Below, piece after piece: positions 18,706 to 29,207 of a DNA stretch of 64,000 nt. Position numbers and translations under genes: made by a program. Each line of letters begins with the position of its first letter. The stretch's first letter is position 1. Source of the stretch: Rhizobium sp. Q54 (GTDB taxonomy: Bacteria; Pseudomonadota; Alphaproteobacteria; Micropepsales; Micropepsaceae); the NCBI GenBank assembly GCA_945882615.1, contig CAMCWK010000001.1, forward strand, positions 1 through 64,000, read 5' to 3'. The notes beneath the pieces were generated by a model. The model saw nothing but the letters and a program-made list of their open reading frames with translations, did no database searches and was not told where the DNA came from.

Positions 18706-21093
18706 ATGCGTTGGAGGCGCCCGTTTCTTGATTCATTCAGGGGTATCGCCGTGAGAATTCCTAATGTTGTTGCCGCAACGTTCGGCATATTGCTGGTGCA
18801 TTTGACCGCTCCGGCATTCGCTTTTCAGGTCGAGGAAGCCAGCATCCGGGGCATTCAGGCCGCGATCCAGAGCGGTGCGACCACCTGCCGGCAAGTGGTG
18901 CAGGCCTATATCGACCGCGCCAAGGCCTATAACGGCGTTTGCACGGCGTTGGTGACCAGGGACGGCATGCCGGTGCAAAGCAGGCCCGGTACGGTTCGCG
19001 CGGGATCGCCCTTGAAGTTTTCGGCCGCGACGGTCGCCGTCAGCAAGATCCTGCCGGATTTTGACAAGTACAAAGGCTTGCCGATCGAGTATGGGCGGCT
19101 GGACCCCACCTTTTCCGATCCCACGGTCGTTCAACAATACGGCATGGTCACGGTCATTCCCGGTGCCGGCCAGGTCAATGCGCTGAGTACGCTGAACATC
19201 CGCGGCGAGCGCTCGGTCACCTGCAAGGGCGCGTTCGATGCGCCGCCCGGCAAAGCGTTGCCGGCCGGTGCGCCCGGGGTTTGCGAGAAATTCCGCCAGC
19301 AGCCGGATGCCTTGGAATACGCCGCTTCGCTCGACAGGAAATACGGCAGACATCCGAACCTCAAGGCCAAGCCGATGTATTGCGCCGTGTTCTCGTTCAA
19401 GGACGTTTTCGACACCAAGGACATGCGCAGCACGGGAGGTGCCGACGCCAACTACGCCATGGACGTGCCGCCAGAGGACGCGACCGTGGTCGCCGAGCTG
19501 CGCGCCAAGGGCGCCATCATCTACGCCAAGGCAACCTTGCAGGAATACAATGCCGCTCCCGGCAATCCCCGGGTGCCAAATGCCGCCAGGGTCAAGACCC
19601 GCACCTACGGCGTCAGCCAGCGCAGCAGTTGGGGCAGTGTGGCCTGCAATCCCTATGACACCGAACGCGAGACCGGCGGCTCCAGCTCCGGTTCGGCGGT
19701 GTCGGTGGCCGCGAACCTGGCCACCTGCTCCCTTTGCGAAGAGACTGGCGGCTCCTGCCGCCAGCCGGCCTGGCGCAACAACATCGTCGCACTGATGACC
19801 ACCAAGGGCATGATCCCATACGGCGGCGCCATCGGCTCCGATCCCTATCTGGATCGCGCCGGCATTCAATGCCGCAGCATCAAGGATGCGGCCGCGGTGC
19901 TCGACGCCATCAAAAATCCGGTGCGCGGCTACTTCGATCCGCGCGACATCTATTCGGCGCTTCCCAAGAGTCTTATTTCCAGGGCGCCTTACAGTTCGTT
20001 CGTCGGTGGGAAGGCGAGGGCTGCAAAAGGCGCCAAACCGCTCGCGGGACTGCGCATCGGCATTGTGCGCGAATTCATGGTCAAGCACACCGCCAACGAC
20101 GCGGCGGTCAGCGATCTGGCGAACGATGAAATCAAGAAGGTGCTGCGCGACAAGTTGGGCGCCAGGATCGTCGAATCCCACGACCCCAAGTATCCGGATG
20201 ATCCGGACGTGCCCAATATGACCTACACGTTCCAGCGGGCGCTGGCGGAGATACTGCCCGTCCACATGCCGGAGTATTTCACCAGCAAAGTCGGCGAGAT
20301 CGTGGCCGGCGGCGATGGTGGTGAAGGCGGTAGCGGCGATGGCGCAGCGAAGCCCTCTGACAAATTGGCCTTCGGCGTGGACGGGTTTGATATCAGCACA
20401 CGCGACTACATCGCCAAGCTGGCGGAAAACAAGGCGCCGCTGTCGGATGAGCTTAACATCCGCCGGATCTCGGCGTCGCCGCGGATCCATAGTTTCGGAT
20501 TTCACATGGAGCAGTATCTGTTGCGCCGGGGCGATAGCCGGATCAAGGATTGGCCCAGTCTCGTCGCCAACTCCAAGGACTTCAACGAGGCGCATGCGGT
20601 GGCGATGCTGAACACCTCCAACAAACTGGACATCGCGTCTCCAGGCATGACGCAGCGCGTGAAGATGCGCGAGGTCATGCGCATGGTGATCGACAAGGTG
20701 ATGCACGAGAACCGGATCGACGTGCTGGTCAATCCCACCATTACCATTCCGCCTGTGCTCAACGGCGGTGCTGCGCAACCGGCGATCAATGGCCGGCCGC
20801 AGGGCCGCTTCCCCCTCAGTGCAGATGTGGGCATCCCGGAAATCACCGTGCCCGCCGGCTTCAACGGCGTCATGTATGAGCCGAAGTTTCAACTCAACGA
20901 CAAACAGGACGCTTACCGCACCGTCGCCAACGACACCGATAAGACGACCATGAAATATCCGATGCCATACGGTCTCTCGTTTTGGGCCGGTGCGGGCGAG
21001 GAGCCGATGGTCATCAAAGTGGCGTCGATCTATGAACAGGCGACCAAGCACCGCATGGCGCCGCCGGCGTTCGGACCTGTGACGAAAAAGTAG
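18706..21093 (+). CDS. exported amidase-signature family protein
   Basis: AKATLQEYNA (Lys), GGSSSGSAVSVAANLATCSLCEETGGSCRQPA (Ser-Ser); hydrophobic N-terminus (an in-frame start downstream is possible). Confidence 0.85.
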   Translation: MRWRRPFLDSFRGIAVRIPNVVAATFGILLVHLTAPAFAFQVEEASIRGIQAAIQSGATTCRQVVQAYIDRAKAYNGVCTALVTRDGMPVQSRPGTVRAGSPLKFSAATVAVSKILPDFDKYKGLPIEYGRLDPTFSDPTVVQQYGMVTVIPGAGQVNALSTLNIRGERSVTCKGAFDAPPGKALPAGAPGVCEKFRQQPDALEYAASLDRKYGRHPNLKAKPMYCAVFSFKDVFDTKDMRSTGGADANYAMDVPPEDATVVAELRAKGAIIYAKATLQEYNAAPGNPRVPNAARVKTRTYGVSQRSSWGSVACNPYDTERETGGSSSGSAVSVAANLATCSLCEETGGSCRQPAWRNNIVALMTTKGMIPYGGAIGSDPYLDRAGIQCRSIKDAAAVLDAIKNPVRGYFDPRDIYSALPKSLISRAPYSSFVGGKARAAKGAKPLAGLRIGIVREFMVKHTANDAAVSDLANDEIKKVLRDKLGARIVESHDPKYPDDPDVPNMTYTFQRALAEILPVHMPEYFTSKVGEIVAGGDGGEGGSGDGAAKPSDKLAFGVDGFDISTRDYIAKLAENKAPLSDELNIRRISASPRIHSFGFHMEQYLLRRGDSRIKDWPSLVANSKDFNEAHAVAMLNTSNKLDIASPGMTQRVKMREVMRMVIDKVMHENRIDVLVNPTITIPPVLNGGAAQPAINGRPQGRFPLSADVGIPEITVPAGFNGVMYEPKFQLNDKQDAYRTVANDTDKTTMKYPMPYGLSFWAGAGEEPMVIKVASIYEQATKHRMAPPAFGPVTKK

Positions 21094-21186
21094 CGAGGGA
21101 TTGGAAGACACATCGGGCAGGGTGTTCGCAATTTCTCCCTAACCGCTTGTCTTTCCTGGGTTGTGCTACCGCGCGACGGTCTCTCA

Positions 21187-21633
21187 TCACCCCGGTATCT
21201 CCGGCGTCACCAGCTTCGCCAGTTGGTCCAGCGACTCCTGCCACCCCAGGTAACAGGCTTCCACCGGAATCAACGCCGGGATGCCGGATTGCTCGATCTC
21301 GATTTCCGTGCCGACCGAGACGGCTTTCAGCTTCACCGTCACGTTCATGACGCCCGGCAGGTTCGGATCGTCGAAGCGGTCGGTGTAGCGGATCAGCGAG
21401 TGGGGAACGAGTTCGACATACTCCCCGCCGAAGGAATGCGAATTGCCGCTGGTGAAATTGGTGAAGGCCATGCGGAAGGTACCGCCGACTTTCGCTTCCA
21501 GATGCTCCACCGTGCAGGTGAAGCCATGGGGCGGCAGCCATTTGGCCAGGGCGCCGGCGTCCAGGAATGCGCGATAGAGTTTTTCGGGCTTGGTGGCCAG
21601 CACGCGGTGCAGCCGGACGGTGTTCTCGGACAT
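21187..21633 (-). CDS. SRPBCC (AHSA1-like) family protein
   Basis: VRLHRVLATKPEKLYRAFLDAGALAKWLPPHGFTC. Confidence 0.85.
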   Translation of the reverse strand: MSENTVRLHRVLATKPEKLYRAFLDAGALAKWLPPHGFTCTVEHLEAKVGGTFRMAFTNFTSGNSHSFGGEYVELVPHSLIRYTDRFDDPNLPGVMNVTVKLKAVSVGTEIEIEQSGIPALIPVEACYLGWQESLDQLAKLVTPEIPG

Positions 21634-21807
21634 GGGATGCCTCCTTGGCGTTGTATCCTTGTATATCTTTAAGACGCAGGACCAGTGTGCCTTCCGACAT
21701 CCCGCTTGCGCGATTTTGCCGGTTCCGAAAAAAGCGCCCGACCGGCCGGGATTGCGCCTGCGAAAAGCAGGCTTGCCCGCCGCCATCAGTCCGGTCATAT
21801 CAAGCCC

Positions 21808-23229
21808 ATGGACCTTCACGCTACCTTTGAGCTGGCCGCTGCCGCGCTCGCGCAAGGCGATTTGGTTGAGGCGGAACGCGGCTTTCTGGAGCTGCTGGCG
21901 CGGCAGCCGGGCAACCCGCAAATTCGCCACCCCCTGGCCGTGACCCTGGCCCAGCAGGGCCGCACCGCCGAGGCGGTGGAGATGCTTGGCGCCGTCGTCA
22001 AAAGCCGTCCGGACGATCCGGACATGCTGCTGGATTATGGCGTGATCCTGCGCGAAGCCGGCCGTTTCGAGGAGGCGCTGGCGGCATTCGACCATGCGCT
22101 GGCGGTGCAGCCCGGCAATCCCGATCTGATGAAGCTGCGTGGCGACACGCTGGTGTCGCTGAAACGGGCCGACGAAGCATTGGCCAGTTATGACCGGATA
22201 CTCGCCTTCCGGCCCAATACCGCCATGCTGCAGCACAGCCGCGGCAATGCCCTGCGTGCCCTCGGCCGCCATGACGAAGCGGTCACCAGTTTCGACCGTG
22301 CTTTGGCGCTAGAGCCCGATTTCACCCCGGCGCTGTATGACCGGGGCACCTCGCTGGCGGCACGCCACCGGATCGCCGAATGGTTCGCAGGATTCGCGCG
22401 CTTCACCCAACGATGGGTAGGCGCCAAAAGCTGGTCGGCATTCGGCGACAATGATGCGCCGCCGCCGGCGCATCAGGCGCAGCATGACAGCGAGCAGCGC
22501 GCCTATCACAAGGTCATGGGCATCAAGCTCACCGGCGAACGGCCGCATATCGAAAGCGGTGCGCGCCTGTCCGGTCCCGCCATCAATCCGGACAATGCGC
22601 CGGCTGCCGCCAAGGCGTGGCGCGACAGCCGGCCCCAGATTGTGGTGATCGACAATCTTCTCACCGACGAAGCGCTGGATGCCATGCGGCGCTATTGCTG
22701 GGGCTCCACCATGTGGCGCAGTGCCTATGACGGGGGGTATATCGGCGCTTTTCCCGAACAGGGCTTTGCCGCGCCGCTGCTGGCCCAGATCGTGGAGGAA
22801 TTCCGCACCGCCTTTTCGGACATCTGCGGCGAGCATGCCCTGAAATATGTCTGGGGCTTCAAGTATGACAGCGCCATGGACGGCATCGGCATTCATGCCG
22901 ACGCCGCGGCGGTAAATGTCAATTTCTGGATCACGCCGGACGAGGCCAATCTCGATCCCGACCATGGCGGGCTGGTGGTGTGGGACAAGGCCGCGCCGCT
23001 GGACTGGGATTTCAACACGTTCAACACGGACGAGGGCGCCATCCGGGATTTCCTGGCCGAAAGCGGCGCGCGGCCAGTGACCATTCCCTATCGCGCCAAC
23101 CGGGCGGTGATTTTTGATTCCGACCTGTTCCACCAGACAGACGTGATCCGGTTCAAGCCCGGCTACGAGAACCGCCGCATCAATGTGACGCTGCTCTATG
23201 GCGAGCGCGCTCCGGGCGCGCTAGGCTGA
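21808..23229 (+). CDS. TPR-repeat protein with C-terminal 2OG-Fe(II) oxygenase-like domain
   Basis: Multiple 34-aa TPR units then GIHADAAAVNVNFWIT...VIFDSDLFHQTD...RRINVTLLYG (HxD...H...R pattern). Confidence 0.8.
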   Translation: MDLHATFELAAAALAQGDLVEAERGFLELLARQPGNPQIRHPLAVTLAQQGRTAEAVEMLGAVVKSRPDDPDMLLDYGVILREAGRFEEALAAFDHALAVQPGNPDLMKLRGDTLVSLKRADEALASYDRILAFRPNTAMLQHSRGNALRALGRHDEAVTSFDRALALEPDFTPALYDRGTSLAARHRIAEWFAGFARFTQRWVGAKSWSAFGDNDAPPPAHQAQHDSEQRAYHKVMGIKLTGERPHIESGARLSGPAINPDNAPAAAKAWRDSRPQIVVIDNLLTDEALDAMRRYCWGSTMWRSAYDGGYIGAFPEQGFAAPLLAQIVEEFRTAFSDICGEHALKYVWGFKYDSAMDGIGIHADAAAVNVNFWITPDEANLDPDHGGLVVWDKAAPLDWDFNTFNTDEGAIRDFLAESGARPVTIPYRANRAVIFDSDLFHQTDVIRFKPGYENRRINVTLLYGERAPGALG

Positions 23230-23233
23230 ATCC

Positions 23234-24415
23234 ATGCTGGATTTCGATCAAATCATCGCCCCCCTTACCCTCGATAAACTCATCCGCGACCATTGGGGCA
23301 AATCCTTCGCCCGGATGCAGGGACCGCCGGACCGTTTCGCCGACCTGTTCAGCTGGGACGAGCTGAACACGGTGCTGGAAACCCACCGGCTGATGCCACC
23401 GCGCTTCAAGCTGTTCAAGGACGGGCAGGCGATCGATCCGATGCGCTACATCACACCGCCGCACATGGGCACCCCCCGGCTGGATTCGGGCGGGCTGGCG
23501 GTCTGTCTGGCGGAAGGCGCCTCGCTGATCCTCAACGACGTCCAGGAAGTGCATCCGCGCCTGCGCGAACTGATGCAGGTGTTCCAGGCCGCGCTGAAGA
23601 CCGATACCTATGCCAATCTCTATGCCGCCTGGCATACCCAGAAGGCTTTCGACCTGCATTGGGACCCGCAGGATTCCATCATCCTGCAGCTTTCGGGAAA
23701 GAAGCGCTGGAAGGTCTACAAGCCCACGCGCCTGCATCCGCTGGAAGATGATGTTGAAAAGCCCGTTTCCCCGACCGGTGAGCCGGTATGGGAGGGCGTG
23801 ATGAAGGAAGGCGACGCCATCTACATCCCGCGCGGCTGGTGGCATGTGGTTCATCCGCTCAACGAGCCCAGCCTGCATCTGACGGTTTCCCTCACCCCGC
23901 CCAAGGGCATCGATCTTCTGGGCTGGGCGGTTTCCAAATTGCGCAGCGAGGTGCTGGTGCGCGCCGGTCTGCCGGCGTTTCTGGGCGATGCCGCCAAAGT
24001 CACGCACATGAAGAGCCTGCGTGAGCTGGTCGTGGGCGTGCTGACCGACGACGCCATGAATGACTTTCTGGGCCAATGGGACGCCAATATCGGCCACACC
24101 CCGCACATCCGCCTGCCGGGTTCGCCGTATCAGCAATTCTCCGAAATCGCCGAGGACAATACTGTGCGGCTAGCCACCCTCAATCGCCTGCCGCTGACGC
24201 CCTTCGGCGAGGCCTTTGAATTCAAGGCGGTGGGAAAATTATGGACCGTGCCCGCCGCGCTGATCCCTGCGCTTGGCATGCTGCACAACGCAAAGGCTGT
24301 GCGCGTTGCCGAACTCTCCGCCGCATTGCCCAATGATGCCGCGCGCGATGATCTGAAAAAAAGTCTCGCCGTGCTGGCCCGTTCCGGCGTGGTGCTGGTC
24401 GAAAAACAGACCTGA
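23234..24415 (+). CDS. JmjC/cupin-like 2OG-Fe(II) oxygenase
   Basis: FDLHWDPQDSIILQLSGKKRWKVYKP...GDAIYIPRGWWHVVHPL...SLHLTVSL. Confidence 0.85.
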   Translation: MLDFDQIIAPLTLDKLIRDHWGKSFARMQGPPDRFADLFSWDELNTVLETHRLMPPRFKLFKDGQAIDPMRYITPPHMGTPRLDSGGLAVCLAEGASLILNDVQEVHPRLRELMQVFQAALKTDTYANLYAAWHTQKAFDLHWDPQDSIILQLSGKKRWKVYKPTRLHPLEDDVEKPVSPTGEPVWEGVMKEGDAIYIPRGWWHVVHPLNEPSLHLTVSLTPPKGIDLLGWAVSKLRSEVLVRAGLPAFLGDAAKVTHMKSLRELVVGVLTDDAMNDFLGQWDANIGHTPHIRLPGSPYQQFSEIAEDNTVRLATLNRLPLTPFGEAFEFKAVGKLWTVPAALIPALGMLHNAKAVRVAELSAALPNDAARDDLKKSLAVLARSGVVLVEKQT

Positions 24416-24557
24416 GTCTCTTCGGGCCCAACCGAGAAGTTCCCAAAGACGCCTTTTTGCGGTCCAGTCCGTGCCACAATACCGCCACCGGCGCGGCCGT
24501 TCATCTCTCACCTTCAACACGGCCCAAAGCGAGCGGGCAAAAAGGGAGAGACCCTCT

Positions 24558-24902
24558 ATGACGGCAACAAAAGCAATGATCGCGGTCCTGGCGCTGGGCG
24601 TGACGCTCGGGGGATGCGCCACCCGCGAGTCGGTAGAGAATGCACAGGCCAGCGCAAATGCCGCGGACAGGCGCGCCATGAACGCGCAGGGCCGCGCCGA
24701 TGATGCCTATGGCGTGGGCCAGGAGGCCCTGGGCGTCGGCCATGATGCCAAGAGCGCCGCGCTGATCGCCGAGCAGAAGGCCGACCAGGCCAATGCCGAT
24801 CTTTCGGCCGTCAAACGGCGCATCAGCGCGATGGAGTGGCAGGGCAAGCCGCAAAAAAAGGCCCGCAAGGCCCGCACCACCCAGGCGCGGACGAATTCTT
24901 GA
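24558..24902 (+). CDS. small alanine-rich lipoprotein (Lpp-like heptad repeat)
   Basis: Lipobox LGVTLGGCAT; heptad ANAADRRAMNAQGRADDAYG. Confidence 0.65.
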   Translation: MTATKAMIAVLALGVTLGGCATRESVENAQASANAADRRAMNAQGRADDAYGVGQEALGVGHDAKSAALIAEQKADQANADLSAVKRRISAMEWQGKPQKKARKARTTQARTNS

Positions 24903-24927
24903 CCCCCTCCGGCCTTCGCTTCCTGTC

Positions 24928-24949
24928 GGCATCCGCAAGTGCGGATGCC
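24928..24949. terminator. Hairpin between convergent genes
   Basis: GGCATCCGCA-AG-TGCGGATGCC perfect stem. Confidence 0.5.
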
Positions 24950-24965
24950 TAAGTCGCTTCGGCCA

Positions 24966-25002
24966 CCTCCCCCTCTGATGCGCTTGCGCGCAGAGGGGGA
25001 GG
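24966..25002. terminator. Second hairpin between convergent genes
   Basis: CCTCCCCCTCTG...CAGAGGGGGAGG, 12-bp perfect arms. Confidence 0.5.
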
Positions 25003-25018
25003 CGGGCCTGCGATTGTG

Positions 25019-26077
25019 TCAACTGTTCTTCAGTGTGCTCATGTCAATTACGAAGCGATACTTCACATCGCTCTTGAGCATGCGCTCATAGGCCTTTTCG
25101 ATGTCCTGCATCGCGATCATCTCGATGTCCGAGGTGATGCCGTGCTTGGCGCAGAAATCCAGCATCTCCTGGGTCTCGGCGATGCCGCCGATCAGCGAGC
25201 CCGCGATGGTGCGGCGCTTGAAGATCAGGTTGAATACGGCGGGCGAGGGATGCGGCGAGGCCGGTACGCCCACCACCACCATGGCGCCGTCACGCTTGAG
25301 CAGGCTGGTGAACGCGTCCAGATTGTGCGGCGCCGCCACGGTGTTGATGATCAGATCGAAGCTGCCCGCATGTTTGGCCATCTCGTCGGCATTCTTCGAC
25401 ACCACGACGTCGTCGGCGCCCAGCGCCTTGGCGTCGGCGATCTTGTCCGGCGAGGTGGTGAAGGCGATTGTCCTGGCGCCCAGCGCGTGACTGAGTTTCA
25501 CGCCCATATGGCCGAGCCCGCCGATGCCGACCACCCCGACCTTCTTGCCCGGTCCGGCCTTCCAGTGTTTCAGCGGCGACCAGGTGGTGATGCCGGCGCA
25601 CAAGAGCGGGGCGGCGGCGGCCAGGTCTTTTTCGGCATGATTGATGGCCAGCACGAAATGCTGGTCCACCGTGATGGCGGCGCTGTAGCCGCCATGGGTG
25701 TTGGGGCCGCCGCCGACCGGGCCGTTATAGGTGCCGGTGAAACCGACCGGCCCGTCGCAATACTGTTCCAGGTCTTCCTTGCAGGAGCCGCAGGTTCGGC
25801 AGCTGTCCACCAGGCAGCCGACGCCGACGATCTGGCCCGGCTTGAACTTTTTTACCTCGGCGCCGACGCGGGTCACCTTGCCGATGATCTCGTGGCCGGG
25901 GACGCAAGGGTACTGGGTACCGGGCCATTCGCCGCGTGCGGTATGCAGGTCGCTGTGGCAGACGCCGCAGAACAGAATCTCGATGGCGACATCCCGGGGG
26001 CCCGGCTCCCGGCGCTCGATCATGGCGGGGGCGAAAGGGGTGGTGGGGGACTGGGCGGCAAAGGCTTTGGTCTGCAT
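25019..26077 (-). CDS. NAD(P)-dependent zinc alcohol dehydrogenase
   Basis: GVCHSDLHTARGEWPGTQYPCVPGHEIIG; structural zinc Cys cluster; GIGGLGHMGVKL. Confidence 0.92.
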   Translation of the reverse strand: MQTKAFAAQSPTTPFAPAMIERREPGPRDVAIEILFCGVCHSDLHTARGEWPGTQYPCVPGHEIIGKVTRVGAEVKKFKPGQIVGVGCLVDSCRTCGSCKEDLEQYCDGPVGFTGTYNGPVGGGPNTHGGYSAAITVDQHFVLAINHAEKDLAAAAPLLCAGITTWSPLKHWKAGPGKKVGVVGIGGLGHMGVKLSHALGARTIAFTTSPDKIADAKALGADDVVVSKNADEMAKHAGSFDLIINTVAAPHNLDAFTSLLKRDGAMVVVGVPASPHPSPAVFNLIFKRRTIAGSLIGGIAETQEMLDFCAKHGITSDIEMIAMQDIEKAYERMLKSDVKYRFVIDMSTLKNS

Positions 26078-26196
26078 GGCGGCTCCTGAAATAAACTGCG
26101 GCAACCTAAGGGGGGTTCGTGCCAATTGTCGCGGGCGGGTTGACGCACCGCAGCATTGAACTTATCACCCCGGCGCTTTCAGTCAGGACCTAGCGT

Positions 26197-26730
26197 ATGC
26201 GCGTAGACCAGATCCCGGTGGGGAAAAACGCCCCCGAGGACGTCAATGTCATCATCGAAGTGCCGATCGGCGGCGAGCCGATCAAGTATGAGCTGGACAA
26301 GGCGTCCGGCGCGCTGGTGGTGGACCGGTTCCTCTATACCGCGATGCGTTATCCCGGCAATTACGGCTTCATCCCGCACACTCTGTCCGGGGATGGCGAT
26401 CCCGTAGATGTCCTCGTCGCCAACTCCCGCGCCATCGCGCCGGGCGCGGTGATGAGTGTGCGACCGGTCGGTGTGCTCCTGATGGAAGACAATGCCGGCA
26501 TGGACGAGAAGATCGTTGCGGTGCCGTCCTCGCACATCACCCAGCGTTTCGACGGGATTACCAATTACAGCGATCTGCCGGACATCACCCTCAAGCAGAT
26601 CGAGCATTTCTTTGCCCATTACAAGGATCTGGAACCCGGCAAATGGGTCAAGATCATCCGCTGGGGCGATGCCACGGAAGCCAGGAAGATGATCCTGGAT
26701 GGCGTCACCCGGGCCAAATCCGGCAAGTAG
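26197..26730 (+). CDS. ppa: inorganic pyrophosphatase
   Basis: [54 protein letters not shown]. Confidence 0.95.
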   Translation: MRVDQIPVGKNAPEDVNVIIEVPIGGEPIKYELDKASGALVVDRFLYTAMRYPGNYGFIPHTLSGDGDPVDVLVANSRAIAPGAVMSVRPVGVLLMEDNAGMDEKIVAVPSSHITQRFDGITNYSDLPDITLKQIEHFFAHYKDLEPGKWVKIIRWGDATEARKMILDGVTRAKSGK

Positions 26731-26803
26731 TGTTCCGTTGGTTAGCACGAATTAGCCTTGGTGCTTAACGCGGAGGCAACCCAGACGGGCGCCCAATCGC
26801 GCC

Positions 26804-27787
26804 ATGGCCGACCAAAGCTGCGGCCTTGAAGAGGCGATGCGCCTGGATGCGCTCGAGCGCCAGCAGATCACCGATACCCCGCGTGACGAGGCGTTCGACC
26901 GGGTGGTCCGGCTGGCCTGTGCCGCGCTGAGCGTGCCGATGGGCGCGATCAGTTTCATCGAAAGCGAACGGCAATGGATCAAGGCCGAGCAGGGGCTCGG
27001 TGTCCATGAAACGCCGCGCGACATTTCCTTTTGTACCCACGCCCTGACCGGCGACGATGTCATGGTGGTGGAGGATGCCAGCCGCGATCCGCGTTTCGCC
27101 AGCAACCCCTTCGTCATGTCCAGGGACGGCATCCGCTTTTATGCCGGGGCGCCGCTCACTACCAAGGAGGGCTACAAGCTCGGCACGCTCTGCGTCGTGG
27201 ATCGCATCCCGCGCAAGCTCCACAAGCGCGAACGTGATCTGCTCAAGGACATGGCCGCCATCGTGGTCAGCGAGATGGAGCTTCGCCGCCGGGCCGGCAC
27301 CGATGCCCTGACCGGGCTTTATACCCGCCGGTTTGTCGACGAACTGGGCATGCGCGAACTTATCCGCGCCAGGCGCGATGGTGAAAGTCTGACCGCCGCC
27401 TTCATCGATGCCGACAAATTCAAAAGCATCAATGAGACCTATGGCCATCCGATCGGCGATGCGGTGCTGCGCGCCATCGGTCCGGCCTGCCAGCGCGCGC
27501 TGCGCGCCACCGATATTCTGGGCCGCTATGGCGGCGAGGAGCTTGTGCTGCTGCTGCCCCGCACCAGCCTGCGACAGGCCATGCCGGTGCTGGAGCGGGT
27601 ACGTCAGGACGTCGAGGCGATGGCAATACCGGAACTCAAGGGTCGTTCGGTTACCGTCAGCATTGGTGCGGCGGAACTGGACGAAAACGATTTGACCATC
27701 ACCGATCTTCTGGGCCGTGCCAACCGGGCACTGTTCCACGCCAAGCAGAGTGGGCGCAATCGCGTCGAGCTGGTGGTCGCGGCTTGA
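26804..27787 (+). CDS. GAF-GGDEF diguanylate cyclase
   Basis: N-terminal GAF; C-terminal RYGGEELVLLLP (GGEEL) and DALTGLYTRR. Confidence 0.9.
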   Translation: MADQSCGLEEAMRLDALERQQITDTPRDEAFDRVVRLACAALSVPMGAISFIESERQWIKAEQGLGVHETPRDISFCTHALTGDDVMVVEDASRDPRFASNPFVMSRDGIRFYAGAPLTTKEGYKLGTLCVVDRIPRKLHKRERDLLKDMAAIVVSEMELRRRAGTDALTGLYTRRFVDELGMRELIRARRDGESLTAAFIDADKFKSINETYGHPIGDAVLRAIGPACQRALRATDILGRYGGEELVLLLPRTSLRQAMPVLERVRQDVEAMAIPELKGRSVTVSIGAAELDENDLTITDLLGRANRALFHAKQSGRNRVELVVAA

Positions 27788-27888
27788 TGTCCAATAGTCT
27801 CAAAGCTGCGCTTTGAGGCGGTGGCGAAGCGCTTTCAAAACCTCTTCCGGCGTGCCAGATTTCCTCCCGGCTTGAACAGGGGAAATGG

Positions 27889-28398
27889 ATGGCGCGCAAA
27901 CAGATTTTCGGCATGGTCGCGGCCGCGTTGGTTCTGACGCCGATGGCGGCGCTGGCAGGTCATGGCAAGGCCGGATTGTGGAATACCAGCAGCACCACCA
28001 ACATGGCGCTGGCCATGCCGCCGGACGTCGCGGCCAAGATGAAAGCCATGGGCATGGCGATGCCGAAGGCACAGACCTTTACCAGCCAGATGTGCATGAG
28101 CCAGGCGGAAGTCGATTCCAGCGCGCCGCCGCATATCGATCAGGGCGCCACCGGTTGTGTCACCAAGGTTCTCAGCGCCACCGCCAGCGCCATGACGGCG
28201 CAGATGACCTGCAACGGCCGCATGAAAGGGACCGGCACCATGAAGATCTCCTATCGCGGCGCCGAACACTATGAAGGCAGTTACGACTTCAAGGGCAGCG
28301 TGGAAGGAAATCCCACCAACATGACGACCACCTTCAAGGGCGATTGGGTAAAAGCCGACTGCGGTTCGGTGAAGCCCTATGCCTTGCGGACTCAGTGA
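27889..28398 (+). CDS. DUF3617-like exported protein
   Basis: Signal peptide; GLWNTSST...TSQMCMSQAE...TGCVTKVLSATASAMTAQMTC. Confidence 0.7.
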   Translation: MARKQIFGMVAAALVLTPMAALAGHGKAGLWNTSSTTNMALAMPPDVAAKMKAMGMAMPKAQTFTSQMCMSQAEVDSSAPPHIDQGATGCVTKVLSATASAMTAQMTCNGRMKGTGTMKISYRGAEHYEGSYDFKGSVEGNPTNMTTTFKGDWVKADCGSVKPYALRTQ

Positions 28399-29144
28399 TC
28401 GGCGACATCCAGCAGCTTGCCGGCCTGATCCGTTCCGCCCGCCGCACGGTGGTGTTCACCGGCGCGGGCATGTCCACCGAATCGGGCATTCCCGACTTTC
28501 GCTCTCCCGGCGGCATCTGGACCAAGATGATGCCGGTCGAGTTCCAGGATTATGTCCGCGATCCTGCGGCACGGCGCATCTCCTGGCAGCGCCGCTTTGA
28601 AATGGAAGAAACCTGGAACGCGGTCCAGCCCAATGACGGGCACCGGGCCGTGGCCGAACTCGTCGCCCAGGGCCGGGTCAGCCATGTCATCACCCAGAAT
28701 ATCGACGCCCTGCATCAGGCCTCTGGCGTGCCGGACGGACAGGTGATCGAACTGCACGGCAACACCTGCTACGCCAAATGCCTGGACTGCGGCACACGGG
28801 TCGAGATTTCCGACATCCGCGCCCATTTCGACGCCCATGGCGACGCTCCGGATTGCGCGGGGTGCGGCGGGATCGTGAAGACCGCCACCATCTCCTTTGG
28901 CCAGCCCATGCCGCAGGACGAAATGGCGCGGGCAGAAGCTGCAACCTTGGCCTGCGACCTGATGCTGGTGATGGGTTCGTCGCTGGCGGTGTATCCGGCG
29001 GCGGGGTTTCCGCTGATGGCCAAGCGCCGTGGCGCCCGGCTGGCGATCCTGAACCGGGACGAAACCCCACAGGACCGGTTGGCCGATCTGGTCGTAAATG
29101 CCGGTATTGGCCCCACAATGCGGGCGGTTATTGACCTTTTGTAA
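28395..29144 (+). CDS. cobB: SIR2-family NAD-dependent deacylase
   Basis: FTGAGMSTESGIPDFRSPGGIWTK, TQNIDALHQASG, ELHGNTCYAKCLDCG; GTG start overlapping previous stop. Confidence 0.92.
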   Translation: MIGDIQQLAGLIRSARRTVVFTGAGMSTESGIPDFRSPGGIWTKMMPVEFQDYVRDPAARRISWQRRFEMEETWNAVQPNDGHRAVAELVAQGRVSHVITQNIDALHQASGVPDGQVIELHGNTCYAKCLDCGTRVEISDIRAHFDAHGDAPDCAGCGGIVKTATISFGQPMPQDEMARAEAATLACDLMLVMGSSLAVYPAAGFPLMAKRRGARLAILNRDETPQDRLADLVVNAGIGPTMRAVIDLL

Positions 29145-29207
29145 GGCGGGTTGCCCGTACCTATATGATCGCTAGACTGCCCCAACCCCCGAATCCGGAG
29201 ACTGCCC

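Noticed and set aside
18733-21111. 792-aa minus-strand ORF opposite the amidase gene
   Set aside because: Antisense shadow ORF typical of high-GC DNA; His/Arg/Gly-rich composition and no domain, while the plus strand has clear amidase motifs
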